Shown here piece by piece: positions 44,447-53,786 of a stretch of 64,000 bases of DNA (position 1 is the stretch's first letter; the number at the start of each line of letters is the position of its first letter). The notes below the pieces were generated by a model. That model searched no databases and was not told the origin of the DNA. It was given only the letters and a program-made list of their open reading frames with translations. Source of the stretch: Mariniflexile litorale (GTDB lineage: Bacteria; Bacteroidota; Bacteroidia; Flavobacteriales; Flavobacteriaceae); assembly GCF_031128465.2 (NCBI RefSeq), contig NZ_CP155618.1, positions 1,187,501 through 1,251,500 on the forward strand, written 5' to 3'. The translations under genes were made by a program, and so were the position numbers.

Positions 44447-47137
44447 TTATTTAACTGTGTCTTTTTGCTTTTTCTTACCACTTAACAACCCCCCGAGTAC
44501 ATTTTTAACAGCATTTTTAGTTGTACTTGTTTTAGTAGAATCGGTAGTTGTTGTTTTGTTACCTCCAACGATGCCACCAAGCACATCTTTTACGGTATTA
44601 TTTTGAGTAGTGGTAGCTGAATCCTTTTTAGCTTTATTGCCAGCAATTAAATCACCAAGCATATTGTTTACTTTATCTTTGCCTTGGTTAAGTAATTTTT
44701 GTTTTTGAATTTCGACCAATTGTTTTGTTAAGCTGGAAACACCACTTGTTAAATCGGTTTTTACAGTAGGGCTTGTGTAACTACCACCTATAATTGCTGT
44801 AATTGGAATGGTAATGTTTTTTGCTGAAGCGTCGTCTATTTTTGCAATAAGACTCGTAATTTCACTACCCAAATATTTTGCAGGCACATTAAATACCGCA
44901 TTATAAGCCAACGTTTTATCGAAGCCATGCGAACCCGCAACTTCAATATCGATATCTTGATATTTTACGTGGAATGGTTTTACGCTTACTTTACCGTCAT
45001 TAAATGTGAATTGTGTTTTTAAATCGTTTAAATTCAGTTTTTTGAAATCAATAAAACTTAAAGAACTACTTAGTTTGTTTAATACTTCGGCATTTGATGG
45101 ATTCACTGTAGACGATAGAATTTCAGATAAAGCACTACCCGATAAACTGCTTAAATTAGGCGTAAAATCATCGGTTAAATTACCTTTTAAATTTAGAGTT
45201 GTGTTTATTTTTCCTTCTACTACCTTCATTAAAGGTGCTAAATTTTGAAATAACTCAATGCCTTGAAACGATTTAGCAATATCAAAACTATTAATACCCA
45301 AATCCATACTAAAAGTTGGTGTATCGGTTTTAGTCGAAACAAAACCCGAAACGGCTAATTGACCATCAAATAAATTAGTGGTAAAATTTTGTAGCTGTAA
45401 CTGTTCATCTTTAATAACTAGAGCTCCTTTAGCATTTTTTAATTGCATATTATCATAAATAACGGTATTAGCTTGTGCATTTATAGTACAATCTAAAAAT
45501 GCAGGGATTTTTATAGACTCCGTTTTGCTTACCGCCTTTTTTGCACCCTCTGTTTTGCTTTCTGTTTCAGCAGGTGCTTCATCACTCATAAAATCATTTA
45601 CAGCAAAAGTATTGGAGGTCAAATTAAAGTTCCCCTGTAAGGTTTTGTTACTAAACATATAACCTAATAAATTTTTAATCGTACCTGTTGCATTTAAATC
45701 GGTTTTACCCGTTTGAGCTTTAAATGTATTTAATGAAACCGTTTCTGGATTAAAAGTAACGGCGGCATCTGAAATTTGTAATGGATTTTTAAAGTCTTCC
45801 GAAGCATATTTAAAATTACTCAGGCCTATACTTCCACTGCTTTTTATACGTTCGTAGGCATTTTTCTCAATCGCCTCCATATCGAAAGCTGTATTAACTT
45901 TGGCTTTTAAAATACCACTTAATGCCATTTTAAAATCAACTGGATACACTTTCGCAATATTTGCTAAATTAAGAACCCCATCAATATCTGCATTCACAAG
46001 CATGTTACCTGTTATATTTTTTATAGTTGCAGACGATTTAAAAACATCTTGATCTATCTTAAAATTTAAGGTATTTATAGCCACATACGTATCTTCTGCT
46101 TTACCAGTGGTGTTTTTAATTTCGGTATCAATAACAATGTTTTCAACACGTTTTGGTAAATCGGGGTATTTGAATGAGGCGTTATTGGATTTAATACTAA
46201 TATCCAACATAGGAATGGTTTCTTCGGTAACCTGACCTTTTATGATCCCTTTAATTTTAAAATCACCTGTAGTCTCTACATTTTCAATATTTTTAGAATA
46301 AGTTTCAGGTATTATTGCTAAAAAATTTTTAAATGACGATTCTGGGTTTTCGAACGTAATATCAATATTTTGACCGTTTTCAAGCAATTGTACAAAACCA
46401 TCAAATTCGATAGGTAATTGATTGATAAGCGCTTTATTTTCTTTAAAAGTATATTTACTGTTTTCTAAATCTAAACCAATTAAAGCATCTAATTTTATAG
46501 GATTATTATTTAAATAATTGGTTCCATCCATTGTAAAGCTCACTTTAGCATCACTTTTCGTGTCTAATTCTGATTTTTCTGCTGAAAAAACTCCTTTTCC
46601 TTCATGGTTTAACTCAGAAATTTTAAAAGACATTTTAGAGTCTTCGATTAAATAATTAAAAGTGCTATTTTTTATTTGATAATCTTGAATATCAAAAGCA
46701 AAGTTACCAGATTCAGTAGCTGCAGCGTTTTCTTTTTCTTTAGTAATATCATAATTGGTAGCGCCAGAAGCATTGGTTTTTAAATTTAGCAATACACTAT
46801 CGGCATATATAGAATTTACTATAATCGGGTCGTTAGCTTTTTTGAACAGCTCTTTTATAGACATGGTGAACGCTATACTTTTCGCGCTAACCAAAGTGTC
46901 TCCTTTAAAAGGTTCAAAATTAGTAATTGCTAAATCGTTTACACTTACATGTGCCTGAGGAAAACTTTTAATAAAACTTAAATTAACATCGCTAAATTCT
47001 ACTTGAGCATTTAGGTTTTCGTTAATAAAGCGTTTAACCATATCCTTTATTTGTGATTGAAACACAAATGGACTGGCAATTAAAAGTACGATAAGGATAA
47101 GTAGGGATATTCCGGTGATTTTAAGAGCTTTTTTCAT
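44447..47137 (-). CDS. AsmA-family protein with C-terminal repeat tail
   Basis: The 896-residue protein has an N-terminal membrane anchor (ALKITGISLLILIVLLIASPFVF) and AsmA-type domains with the N-terminal motif INENLNAQVEFSDVNLSFIKSFPQAHVSVNDL. A large beta-rich body follows. Related proteins are thought to act in lipid transfer or outer-membrane assembly. The last 75 or so residues hold three similar blocks ending in glycine-rich segments (MLGDLIAGNK, VLGGIVGGNK, VLGGLLSGKK) joined by Thr- and Ser-rich linkers. It lies upstream of the rpoD-rpsU operon; no direct partner is visible. Confidence 0.88.
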   Translation of the reverse strand: MKKALKITGISLLILIVLLIASPFVFQSQIKDMVKRFINENLNAQVEFSDVNLSFIKSFPQAHVSVNDLAITNFEPFKGDTLVSAKSIAFTMSIKELFKKANDPIIVNSIYADSVLLNLKTNASGATNYDITKEKENAAATESGNFAFDIQDYQIKNSTFNYLIEDSKMSFKISELNHEGKGVFSAEKSELDTKSDAKVSFTMDGTNYLNNNPIKLDALIGLDLENSKYTFKENKALINQLPIEFDGFVQLLENGQNIDITFENPESSFKNFLAIIPETYSKNIENVETTGDFKIKGIIKGQVTEETIPMLDISIKSNNASFKYPDLPKRVENIVIDTEIKNTTGKAEDTYVAINTLNFKIDQDVFKSSATIKNITGNMLVNADIDGVLNLANIAKVYPVDFKMALSGILKAKVNTAFDMEAIEKNAYERIKSSGSIGLSNFKYASEDFKNPLQISDAAVTFNPETVSLNTFKAQTGKTDLNATGTIKNLLGYMFSNKTLQGNFNLTSNTFAVNDFMSDEAPAETESKTEGAKKAVSKTESIKIPAFLDCTINAQANTVIYDNMQLKNAKGALVIKDEQLQLQNFTTNLFDGQLAVSGFVSTKTDTPTFSMDLGINSFDIAKSFQGIELFQNLAPLMKVVEGKINTTLNLKGNLTDDFTPNLSSLSGSALSEILSSTVNPSNAEVLNKLSSSLSFIDFKKLNLNDLKTQFTFNDGKVSVKPFHVKYQDIDIEVAGSHGFDKTLAYNAVFNVPAKYLGSEITSLIAKIDDASAKNITIPITAIIGGSYTSPTVKTDLTSGVSSLTKQLVEIQKQKLLNQGKDKVNNMLGDLIAGNKAKKDSATTTQNNTVKDVLGGIVGGNKTTTTDSTKTSTTKNAVKNVLGGLLSGKKKQKDTVK

Positions 47138-47218
47138 AAATAAATTTTGTGAAATATATGGACAAAAATAACTAAAAGGTTATCTTAAAGCGAAAAATTA
47201 ATAAAGATTTATTGTTTT

Positions 47219-47923
47219 TTAAAGAAGATGAAGCTCTTCGTCCGTTTTTAGGTTGAATCGTTTTTTGAATAAATAAACACCTAAATATAAAAACGGCGTA
47301 TCACAAACAGCAATAAGTACTTTAAAAAGAAAGCCGCTAATTAATAAACCTTGAAACATATTCCAGGGTAGTACTTCAAAAAAACACAACAAAAACACGA
47401 CTGCAAAGGTATCGACAAATTGCGATAAAAAGGTTGAAAAATTATTGCGCAGCCATAAATGTTTACCTTTAGTAAACCGTTTCCAGAAATGATAAATTTG
47501 AATATCTATAAACTGGGCAAATAAATAGGCCGTCATACTAGCGCCAACAGCCAATATAGTGCGTCCAAAAACATGTGAAAACACGGTATCATTAATAGGT
47601 GAATTTGAAACTGCAGGGACTACATCGGCAACATACACAATTAACACCGAGAAAAGAGATGCAAAAATACCAGCAACTACCACTTGGTTGGCACGTTTTT
47701 TACCGTAGATCTCACTTATCAAATCGGTTATTAAAAAAGTGATGGGATAAGGCAAAATACCTACAGAAACAATAAATAGCTTGCTTCCAAAAATTTCGAT
47801 GTCCAACGGATACCAGTAAAAAAATTTTTGGAAAATCAAATTTGAAACTACTAGAGATGTTATAAAAAGTGCTCCTAAGAGCATATAAATTTGTTGGGCA
47901 GCGAGTTTGTCTTTTAAAGTCAT
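47219..47923 (-). CDS. Queuosine precursor transporter (YhhQ/QueT-type)
   Basis: The 234-residue membrane protein has about six transmembrane helices and the YhhQ signatures: VSVGILPYPITFLITDLISEIYGKKRANQVVVAG near 50-83, and a later TFLSQFVDTFAVVFLLCF. YhhQ proteins import the queuosine precursors preQ0 and preQ1 for tRNA modification. The family match is strong; the exact ligand is inferred. It is divergent from the folK fusion gene. Confidence 0.92.
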   Translation of the reverse strand: MTLKDKLAAQQIYMLLGALFITSLVVSNLIFQKFFYWYPLDIEIFGSKLFIVSVGILPYPITFLITDLISEIYGKKRANQVVVAGIFASLFSVLIVYVADVVPAVSNSPINDTVFSHVFGRTILAVGASMTAYLFAQFIDIQIYHFWKRFTKGKHLWLRNNFSTFLSQFVDTFAVVFLLCFFEVLPWNMFQGLLISGFLFKVLIAVCDTPFLYLGVYLFKKRFNLKTDEELHLL

Positions 47924-47995
47924 TTACAATTGTGAATAAATACGTCACGTAAATATAAAAGAATAAAATTTGTTTTACTTATTTTGCCGATACTT

Positions 47996-49141
47996 ATGAT
48001 ACACGCAAAAACATTTTATATCGCATTAGGAAGCAATAAAGGTGATAAATTTAAAAACCTCCAAGACGCTATCGATTTAATTTATATAAGAATTGGAAGT
48101 GTTTCCCATATTTCTAAAGTCTATAAATCGCCGGCATTTGGTTTTGATACCGAAGCTTCGGCAGAAGATTTTTTAAACGCTTGTTTAGTATTAGAAAGTC
48201 ATTTAGAACCCGAAATCCTGCTTCAAGAACTACTCGCTATAGAAACAGTCTTAGGCCGTGTTCGAACTCAAAACAATAAATACGAAGCACGTAGTATCGA
48301 TTTGGATATTTTATTTGTTGAAGATGCAATTATTAATACCGAAACCTTGCAAATACCGCATCCAGAAATGCAAAAGCGCAAGTTTGTTTTATTGCCTCTT
48401 AATGATATTGCAGCAAAAGTAAAACATTCTAAATTAGATAAAGAAGTTGCTGTTTTATTAGAAGAGTGCGAAGATGACAGTGTTGTAGAACCTATTAATA
48501 TTTGGTTGAAAAACCCGAATAAAACGTTTGATTTTTCGAAACTTGGCTATCTGGCTATTGAAGGCAATATTGGTGCTGGGAAAACCAGTTTAGCTAACAA
48601 AATTGCGCAGGATTTTAACGCAAGACTTATTTTAGAACAGTTTGCCGACAACCCCTTTTTACCCAAGTTTTATGAGGATGCGTCGCGTTACGCTTTTCCG
48701 TTAGAAATGTCTTTTCTTGCTGAAAGGTACCAACAAATAAGTGACGACTTGTCACAGCTCGATTTGTTTAAAGATTTTATTGTGAGTGATTACGATGTAT
48801 TTAAATCGCTAATATTTTCTAAAATTACCTTGCAAGAAGATGAGTTTAAGTTGTACCGCAAGTTGTTTTATCTCATGTATAAAGAGTTGCGAAAACCCGA
48901 TTTATATATTTATCTATATCAAAACACCGCTCGTTTACAAGAAAATATTAAAAAACGCGGACGCGATTACGAACAAAATATCGAAAACGACTATTTAGAA
49001 AAAATTAATACTGGTTATTTAGAATTTTTGAAAACTCAAACCGACTTCAATATAAAAATCATTGATATTTCCGATAGAGATTTTATTGAAAATAGAAGTG
49101 ATTATTTATGGATTTTAGGAGAGATTTGTGAACGCGATTAA
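47996..49141 (+). CDS. folK: Fusion of 6-hydroxymethyl-dihydropterin pyrophosphokinase (FolK) and deoxynucleoside kinase
   Basis: The 381-residue protein joins two enzymes. Residues 1-160 are HPPK of folate synthesis (FYIALGSNKGDKFKNLQ, ARSIDLDILFVE, PHPEMQKRKFVLLPL). Residues 185-381 are a deoxynucleoside kinase of the dNK/dGK type, with Walker A IEGNIGAGKTS and the later RIxK-like ENIKKRGRDYEQNIENDYLEKINTGY. I use the ATG at 47996; an earlier TTG at 47984 lies next to a TATTTTGC promoter-like box. Such fusions are known in Bacteroidota. It links a folate step with nucleotide salvage. Confidence 0.92.
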   Translation: MIHAKTFYIALGSNKGDKFKNLQDAIDLIYIRIGSVSHISKVYKSPAFGFDTEASAEDFLNACLVLESHLEPEILLQELLAIETVLGRVRTQNNKYEARSIDLDILFVEDAIINTETLQIPHPEMQKRKFVLLPLNDIAAKVKHSKLDKEVAVLLEECEDDSVVEPINIWLKNPNKTFDFSKLGYLAIEGNIGAGKTSLANKIAQDFNARLILEQFADNPFLPKFYEDASRYAFPLEMSFLAERYQQISDDLSQLDLFKDFIVSDYDVFKSLIFSKITLQEDEFKLYRKLFYLMYKELRKPDLYIYLYQNTARLQENIKKRGRDYEQNIENDYLEKINTGYLEFLKTQTDFNIKIIDISDRDFIENRSDYLWILGEICERD

Positions 49142-49169
49142 AATTTGTGTTTTAATTTGAAAGCCTAAA

Positions 49170-49496
49170 TCAATGTGAAACTACTTTTAATCCAACTATA
49201 GAAATAATTAAAGTCGATATAAAAAATAATCTCCAAAATGTTGCAGGTTCTTTAAATAACAAGATTCCGACAAGCACTGTTCCTACAGCTCCAATACCTG
49301 TCCATACAGCATAAGCAGTTCCAATGGGTAGTTTTTGGGTCACTTTTACCAGAAGAAGCATGCTTATTACTAAACAAACTAAAAACCCAATATACCAATA
49401 TGTGGTTACAATCCCTGTTGTTTCTTTAGCTTTGCCAAGACAAGCAGCAAACGCTACTTCAAAGAGTCCTGCTATTATTAATAAAATCCAGTTCAT
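49170..49496 (-). CDS. Small multidrug resistance transporter (SugE/Gdx-like)
   Basis: The 108-residue protein has four transmembrane helices and the conserved Glu13 in LIIAGLFEVAFA that binds the cation. GTAYAVWTGIGAVGTVLVGILLFKEP matches the SMR pattern, and the sequence is closer to SugE/Gdx guanidinium exporters than to EmrE by my reading. It works as a dimer with proton exchange. I saw no guanidine riboswitch in the short leader, so the substrate is uncertain. It converges with the folK fusion gene. Confidence 0.85.
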   Translation of the reverse strand: MNWILLIIAGLFEVAFAACLGKAKETTGIVTTYWYIGFLVCLVISMLLLVKVTQKLPIGTAYAVWTGIGAVGTVLVGILLFKEPATFWRLFFISTLIISIVGLKVVSH

Positions 49497-49671
49497 CTAT
49501 ATTTGATTTTACTAGTTATTTAACCTGTTAAATGTCGAGATAAATGGAGTTTTAATCCATTCGGTTTAATAAACGAAGTTATCATTTTAAGCTTTAGAAT
49601 CAAGTTAAATTTACTTTTAATTCCAATAATCATTAATGGATTATTTACCTTATTAGATGTTCTTTGAACTA

Positions 49672-51222
49672 TTATAAATCACCATCATTAAAATGAATAC
49701 CTTTGGTTTCAATAGTTTCATTTGGCATAGTTAAGGCACTCGGTTTTGTGCTTAAAAGAACCTTATCAAAACTTATATTTTTGCCGCCAATAACATCAAT
49801 AATGCTATCCGGTGTTTTAATACTTGTGTTTCTTATGCTTACATTTTTAACATCGTTCAAGATAATTAATTTATCACAATTGGCATCTACATTATCGATG
49901 GTTAAGTTAGTTAGTGGCGATTCTGGAATGCCATAAACTTTTAAAAAGTGGGTGCCATTTTCAATAATAATATTAGAAATAGATATGTTTTTATAATAAG
50001 GTGTTAGGTCATTAACTTCTCTAACAGGCAGTCTATCTGCTAATTCGCCTACATAAGCACGTGTACCTAACATATCCCACTTTATGCAGGTGGCTTCAAG
50101 ATTCATTCGGATTCTGTCGTAATACAAATTTTCACCTCCGCCTCCTCTTGGGCGTCGTGTTTTAAATCGGATACCAACGCCTGTACCATCAAATACACAA
50201 TCGTGTACATATAAGTTTCTAATGATACCCGCTGTTTCGCTTCCGCAAGTAATACCGCCATGACCTTTTAATGCCAAACAATAACGAACCACTACATTTT
50301 CAGTAGCTCTATTTACATTAAGTCCATCTTCGCCACGTCCAGATTTCATCGTAAAGGCATCATCGCCAGTACTTAAAGTACAATATTCTATAAGTACATT
50401 TTTAGATGATTCAATATCAATACCATCACCACGAGGAATACCGACCGAGTTTACTGAAACCCCTCGAATAATTACATTGTCACAGTATACAGGAACAATA
50501 TTCCAAAAGGCTGTATTTTCTAATGAAACGCCTTCAATATAAACTTTCTTACAATTAACGGGTGAAATGAATTTAGGAGGAAAAATCCAATCTTCTATAG
50601 AACCATCATGAATACGTTCTTCTGCTGGTTTTGTTAAATCAACAAGGCTTTCAATGGGAGTCATGTAGGAGCGTTTTTTTACTTCACCTCCATAAGGACC
50701 AATAAGTCGTCCTTTTCCTGTTATTGCTATATTTTCTTGATTATTGGCATAGATGCATGCAGCAAGCGACATAACCTCCATACTTTCTACACGTGTAAAA
50801 ACAGCCGGTTGGTAATCTTTTACATCGGTGCTGAATTTAACAATGGAGCCTTCTTCAAAATGGAGGTTTATATTGCTTTTTAATGAAATACGTCCTGTTT
50901 TCCATGTGCCTTTAGGAACAATTACAGTACCTCCTCCTAAACTACTTAATTCATCAATAGCATTTTGTATGATATCTGTAACTAAATTAGTTTCAATAGC
51001 ATGTTTATCTGCAATATTGATACTTCTGTTTGGAAATGTCGGTTTTTCAAATGTTGCCATTTTAAAAGGAGCAATAACAGGAGCTATAGAATCTGGTAAA
51101 ACTAGATGTCCCACCTGACCCTTGGTTGGTATCGTTTTAAGTTTACTGTAATCGGGGCCAATATTTGGTTGCTTACAATTAAAAAATAATGATAGGGAAA
51201 TTAAAGTAAGAAAAGTTCTCAT
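49672..51222 (-). CDS. Glycoside hydrolase family 28 lipoprotein (pectinase-like)
   Basis: The 516-residue protein has a lipoprotein signal (Cys16 in LFFNC) and a right-handed parallel beta-helix. The GH28 signatures are in order: GDGIDIESS, TGDDAFTMKSG, KGHGGITCGSE and GVGIRFKTRRPRG, with the catalytic Asp pair of GDD and the substrate-binding His and Arg-Lys. The family cleaves polygalacturonan or rhamnogalacturonan. The gene is alone here with no SusCD or regulator nearby, so it is an orphan CAZyme relative to the sugar locus at 1-20041. The substrate is inferred from family. Confidence 0.92.
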   Translation of the reverse strand: MRTFLTLISLSLFFNCKQPNIGPDYSKLKTIPTKGQVGHLVLPDSIAPVIAPFKMATFEKPTFPNRSINIADKHAIETNLVTDIIQNAIDELSSLGGGTVIVPKGTWKTGRISLKSNINLHFEEGSIVKFSTDVKDYQPAVFTRVESMEVMSLAACIYANNQENIAITGKGRLIGPYGGEVKKRSYMTPIESLVDLTKPAEERIHDGSIEDWIFPPKFISPVNCKKVYIEGVSLENTAFWNIVPVYCDNVIIRGVSVNSVGIPRGDGIDIESSKNVLIEYCTLSTGDDAFTMKSGRGEDGLNVNRATENVVVRYCLALKGHGGITCGSETAGIIRNLYVHDCVFDGTGVGIRFKTRRPRGGGGENLYYDRIRMNLEATCIKWDMLGTRAYVGELADRLPVREVNDLTPYYKNISISNIIIENGTHFLKVYGIPESPLTNLTIDNVDANCDKLIILNDVKNVSIRNTSIKTPDSIIDVIGGKNISFDKVLLSTKPSALTMPNETIETKGIHFNDGDL

Positions 51223-51412
51223 GTAACAAATTTAGTATGGTTGTAAAATCACGAAAATATATTTTTAGATAGTATTACATATATTATTTTGTTCAGTGGT
51301 CTATTTAGTAAATCGATATAAATAGCTTTGTCTGTTCGTATAGAAATTATTCATTTGCAGAATACCAGAGATAATCTAAGTCATCATTTTAACACTTTTA
51401 ATCAATTTATTG

Positions 51413-52534
51413 CTAGATTAAAGTTAAAAAGTATCCTAAAATAGCACCACCAAAAACGATAAGGGCTCTATTTATTTTTTTAAATATAAAAACCATAATT
51501 AGACTGATAATGGCAATAGCAATGGTTCGCCAATCTATAATACTGTCTTTTCCCATCTTAAAACAAACAGCAATTATTAATGCAACGGCCGCTACGTTTA
51601 CAGCATCCAAAATAGCTCTCATTATTTTAGATTTTCGCATTCTAGGTATTAAAGGATTTAAAACCAAAACAAATATAAAAGACGGCAGAAAAATAGCAAT
51701 AGTGGCCACAAATGCTCCTGAGAATCCATTCATCTGCCACCCGATAAATGTAGCGGTAGATAAAACGGGACCTGGTGTAATTTGTCCAACTGCAACTGCA
51801 TCAATTAGTACTTGTCTGGTTAGCCAGCCGTTGGCAACTAATTCAGAATCAAGAAACGCAAATAAAACGTAACCGCTGCCATATAAAATGGCACCTACTT
51901 TTAAAAAAGCAAGAAATATTTTTAGACTTCCAATGTTTGTGGGGTTTGTTAGCTGAATAAATAAAAATGGAATAAAACTATTTAAATTTGATTGCTTATT
52001 TTTTACAATATGAAAAATAAGACCTAACAATCCGCATCCAAAAAGTGCAACAATTTCATTAACCCCCAGTAAACATGCAACTAGTGTTAAGATACCTAAA
52101 ATGGCAAGTTCGTTGCTTTTAACGGCTTTTTCACCAAGTCGAATAGCAGCAACTATAATGATGGCAATAACTGCAGGTTTAATACCATATATAAATGGTT
52201 TTACATTTGGTAACGAGCCATACTGTTGATACATATATGCAAAAACAGACGTAATAATTACCGCTGGAATAATAAAGCACAAACCCGCCACAACTAAACC
52301 TTTCCACCCAGCACGTTCATGACCACAGTGCATGGTTATTTCGGTTGAATTTGGCCCTGGAATTAAGTTTGTGGCTCCAACAAGATCTAGAAAGTGTTCT
52401 TGGGACATCCACTTTCGTTTCTTAACAACTTCATCTTCCATCATGGCAATATGAGCTGCTGGACCGCCAAAGGCAATGCTGCCAAGCTTTAAAAATAGTT
52501 TTGCTACTTCTATTAATTCTTTATGTTGAGACAT
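51413..52534 (-). CDS. chrA: Chromate transporter (ChrA), two-domain
   Basis: The 373-residue membrane protein has the duplicated CHR domain: FLKLGSIAFGGPAAHIAMMEDEVVKKRKWMSQEHFLDL at 13-50, and the second copy with FLKVGAILYGSGYVLFAFLDSELVANGWL at about 208-236. GPNSTEITMHCGHERAG and GQITPGPVLSTATFIGW are typical. ChrA exports chromate in some bacteria; others may carry a different anion. No regulator is adjacent. Confidence in the family is high, and in the substrate moderate. Confidence 0.9.
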   Translation of the reverse strand: MSQHKELIEVAKLFLKLGSIAFGGPAAHIAMMEDEVVKKRKWMSQEHFLDLVGATNLIPGPNSTEITMHCGHERAGWKGLVVAGLCFIIPAVIITSVFAYMYQQYGSLPNVKPFIYGIKPAVIAIIIVAAIRLGEKAVKSNELAILGILTLVACLLGVNEIVALFGCGLLGLIFHIVKNKQSNLNSFIPFLFIQLTNPTNIGSLKIFLAFLKVGAILYGSGYVLFAFLDSELVANGWLTRQVLIDAVAVGQITPGPVLSTATFIGWQMNGFSGAFVATIAIFLPSFIFVLVLNPLIPRMRKSKIMRAILDAVNVAAVALIIAVCFKMGKDSIIDWRTIAIAIISLIMVFIFKKINRALIVFGGAILGYFLTLI

Positions 52535-52601
52535 TTACCGTCACTTTAAAATAGCACATTAGGACGAAGTTAAAAAATTTAAGATTAAAATGGAATAGAA
52601 T

Positions 52602-53141
52602 TTATTTGTTCAACTTCTTCAATTTGCAAAACACATCCCAAACAACCACACCGCAGCTCACCGAAATATTCAACGAATGCTTAGTACCAAATTGCGGAAT
52701 TTCCAACACCACATCGCTGGAGCTAACCACATTCTGGGCAACGCCTTTTACTTCATTACCAAAAATTAAAGCGTATTTGGTGTTTTTCTCTGGTTTGAAA
52801 TCGTCTAACATGGTAGCATTTTCGGTTTGTTCGATAGAAACAACTTTTATGTTTTTAGTTTTTAGTTTTTCGACTAGTTCGATGGTGTTTTCTGCATATT
52901 CCCAGTCTACCGTATCGGTACTTCCTAATGCCGTTTTGTGAATGTCTTTGTGAGGTGGAGTTGCTGTAATACCGCAGAGGTAAATTTTTTCAACGATAAA
53001 GGCATCACTGGTTCTAAAAACTGACCCAATATTATTTAGACTTCTAATATTGTCTAATACAATAATGATGGGTGTTTTTTTTATTTCTTTAAAATCTTCA
53101 ACACTTAATCGGTTTAACTCACTATTTTTTAGTTTTCTCAC
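52602..53141 (-). CDS. TrmH/SpoU-family RNA 2'-O-methyltransferase
   Basis: The SPOUT methyltransferase carries the conserved IVLDNIRSLNNIGSVFRTSDAF, IFGNEVKGV and the knot IPQFGTKHSLNISVSCGVVVWD. It methylates a ribose in tRNA or rRNA using S-adenosylmethionine; the target base is not evident. I choose a GTG at 53141 (179 residues), which gives the usual start VRKLKNSELNRLSVEDF; the ATG at 53198 adds a non-conserved 19 residues. The gene lies before the gamma-carbonic anhydrase gene in reading order but is not an obvious partner. Confidence 0.92.
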   Translation of the reverse strand: MRKLKNSELNRLSVEDFKEIKKTPIIIVLDNIRSLNNIGSVFRTSDAFIVEKIYLCGITATPPHKDIHKTALGSTDTVDWEYAENTIELVEKLKTKNIKVVSIEQTENATMLDDFKPEKNTKYALIFGNEVKGVAQNVVSSSDVVLEIPQFGTKHSLNISVSCGVVVWDVFCKLKKLNK

Positions 53142-53252
53142 TTTTACAAAAATTATTATTCTCACAAAGTTGAGAATCTGGGTTGCTTTTCCAAACAAAA
53201 TTAAATATTGTTAATTCTATTTTTAAAATTAGTTAATTACAAAGAAGCCGCT

Positions 53253-53768
53253 TTACTCTTTAAACCAACTAGAATATTTTATATAGTTATTAGCAATACG
53301 GTCTATTTGCCCTGAAATTAGCTCTTGGCTAATATCTTTTATTTTTACAGCTGGCACACCTGCATAAATGCTACCCGATTCAACCCTCGTATTTTGGGTC
53401 ACTACAGCTCCCGCTGCAATAATACTATTGCTTTCTATAATACAATTATCCATAACAATACTTCCCATGCCCACTAAAACATTGTCGTGAATGGTACAAC
53501 CATGTATTATAGCATTGTGTCCTATGGATACGTTATTACCAATATTAGTAGGTGCGGTTAAATAAGTGGCATGGATAACAGCACCGTCTTGTACATTTAC
53601 TTTATTGCCCATTTTTATATAGTTTACGTCGCCACGAATAACGGCATTAAACCAAATACTGCATTGGGTTCCTGCTTCTACATCACCTACTATGGTGGCG
53701 TTTTCGGCTATATAACAATCGTCTGGTAATTGAGGTGATTTTCCGTTTACTGGTTTTATTATTGGCAT
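53253..53768 (-). CDS. Gamma-carbonic anhydrase-like hexapeptide-repeat protein
   Basis: The 171-residue protein is a left-handed beta-helix of hexapeptide repeats (IVGDVEAGTQCSIWFNAVIRGD, GSIVMDNCIIE). It has the metal-binding histidines of the gamma-class: VIHATYL, SIGHNAIIHG, with three His in the expected spacing. The family includes carbonic anhydrases and acetyltransferase-like members without activity, so enzyme activity is probable but not proved. It is 19 nt from the response regulator gene on the same strand. Confidence 0.9.
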   Translation of the reverse strand: MPIIKPVNGKSPQLPDDCYIAENATIVGDVEAGTQCSIWFNAVIRGDVNYIKMGNKVNVQDGAVIHATYLTAPTNIGNNVSIGHNAIIHGCTIHDNVLVGMGSIVMDNCIIESNSIIAAGAVVTQNTRVESGSIYAGVPAVKIKDISQELISGQIDRIANNYIKYSSWFKE

Positions 53769-53786
53769 TTGAATATTGTTTATTTA

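Noticed and set aside
49170-49671. Guanidine riboswitch upstream of the SMR exporter
   Set aside because: I saw no recognisable riboswitch core in the leader.
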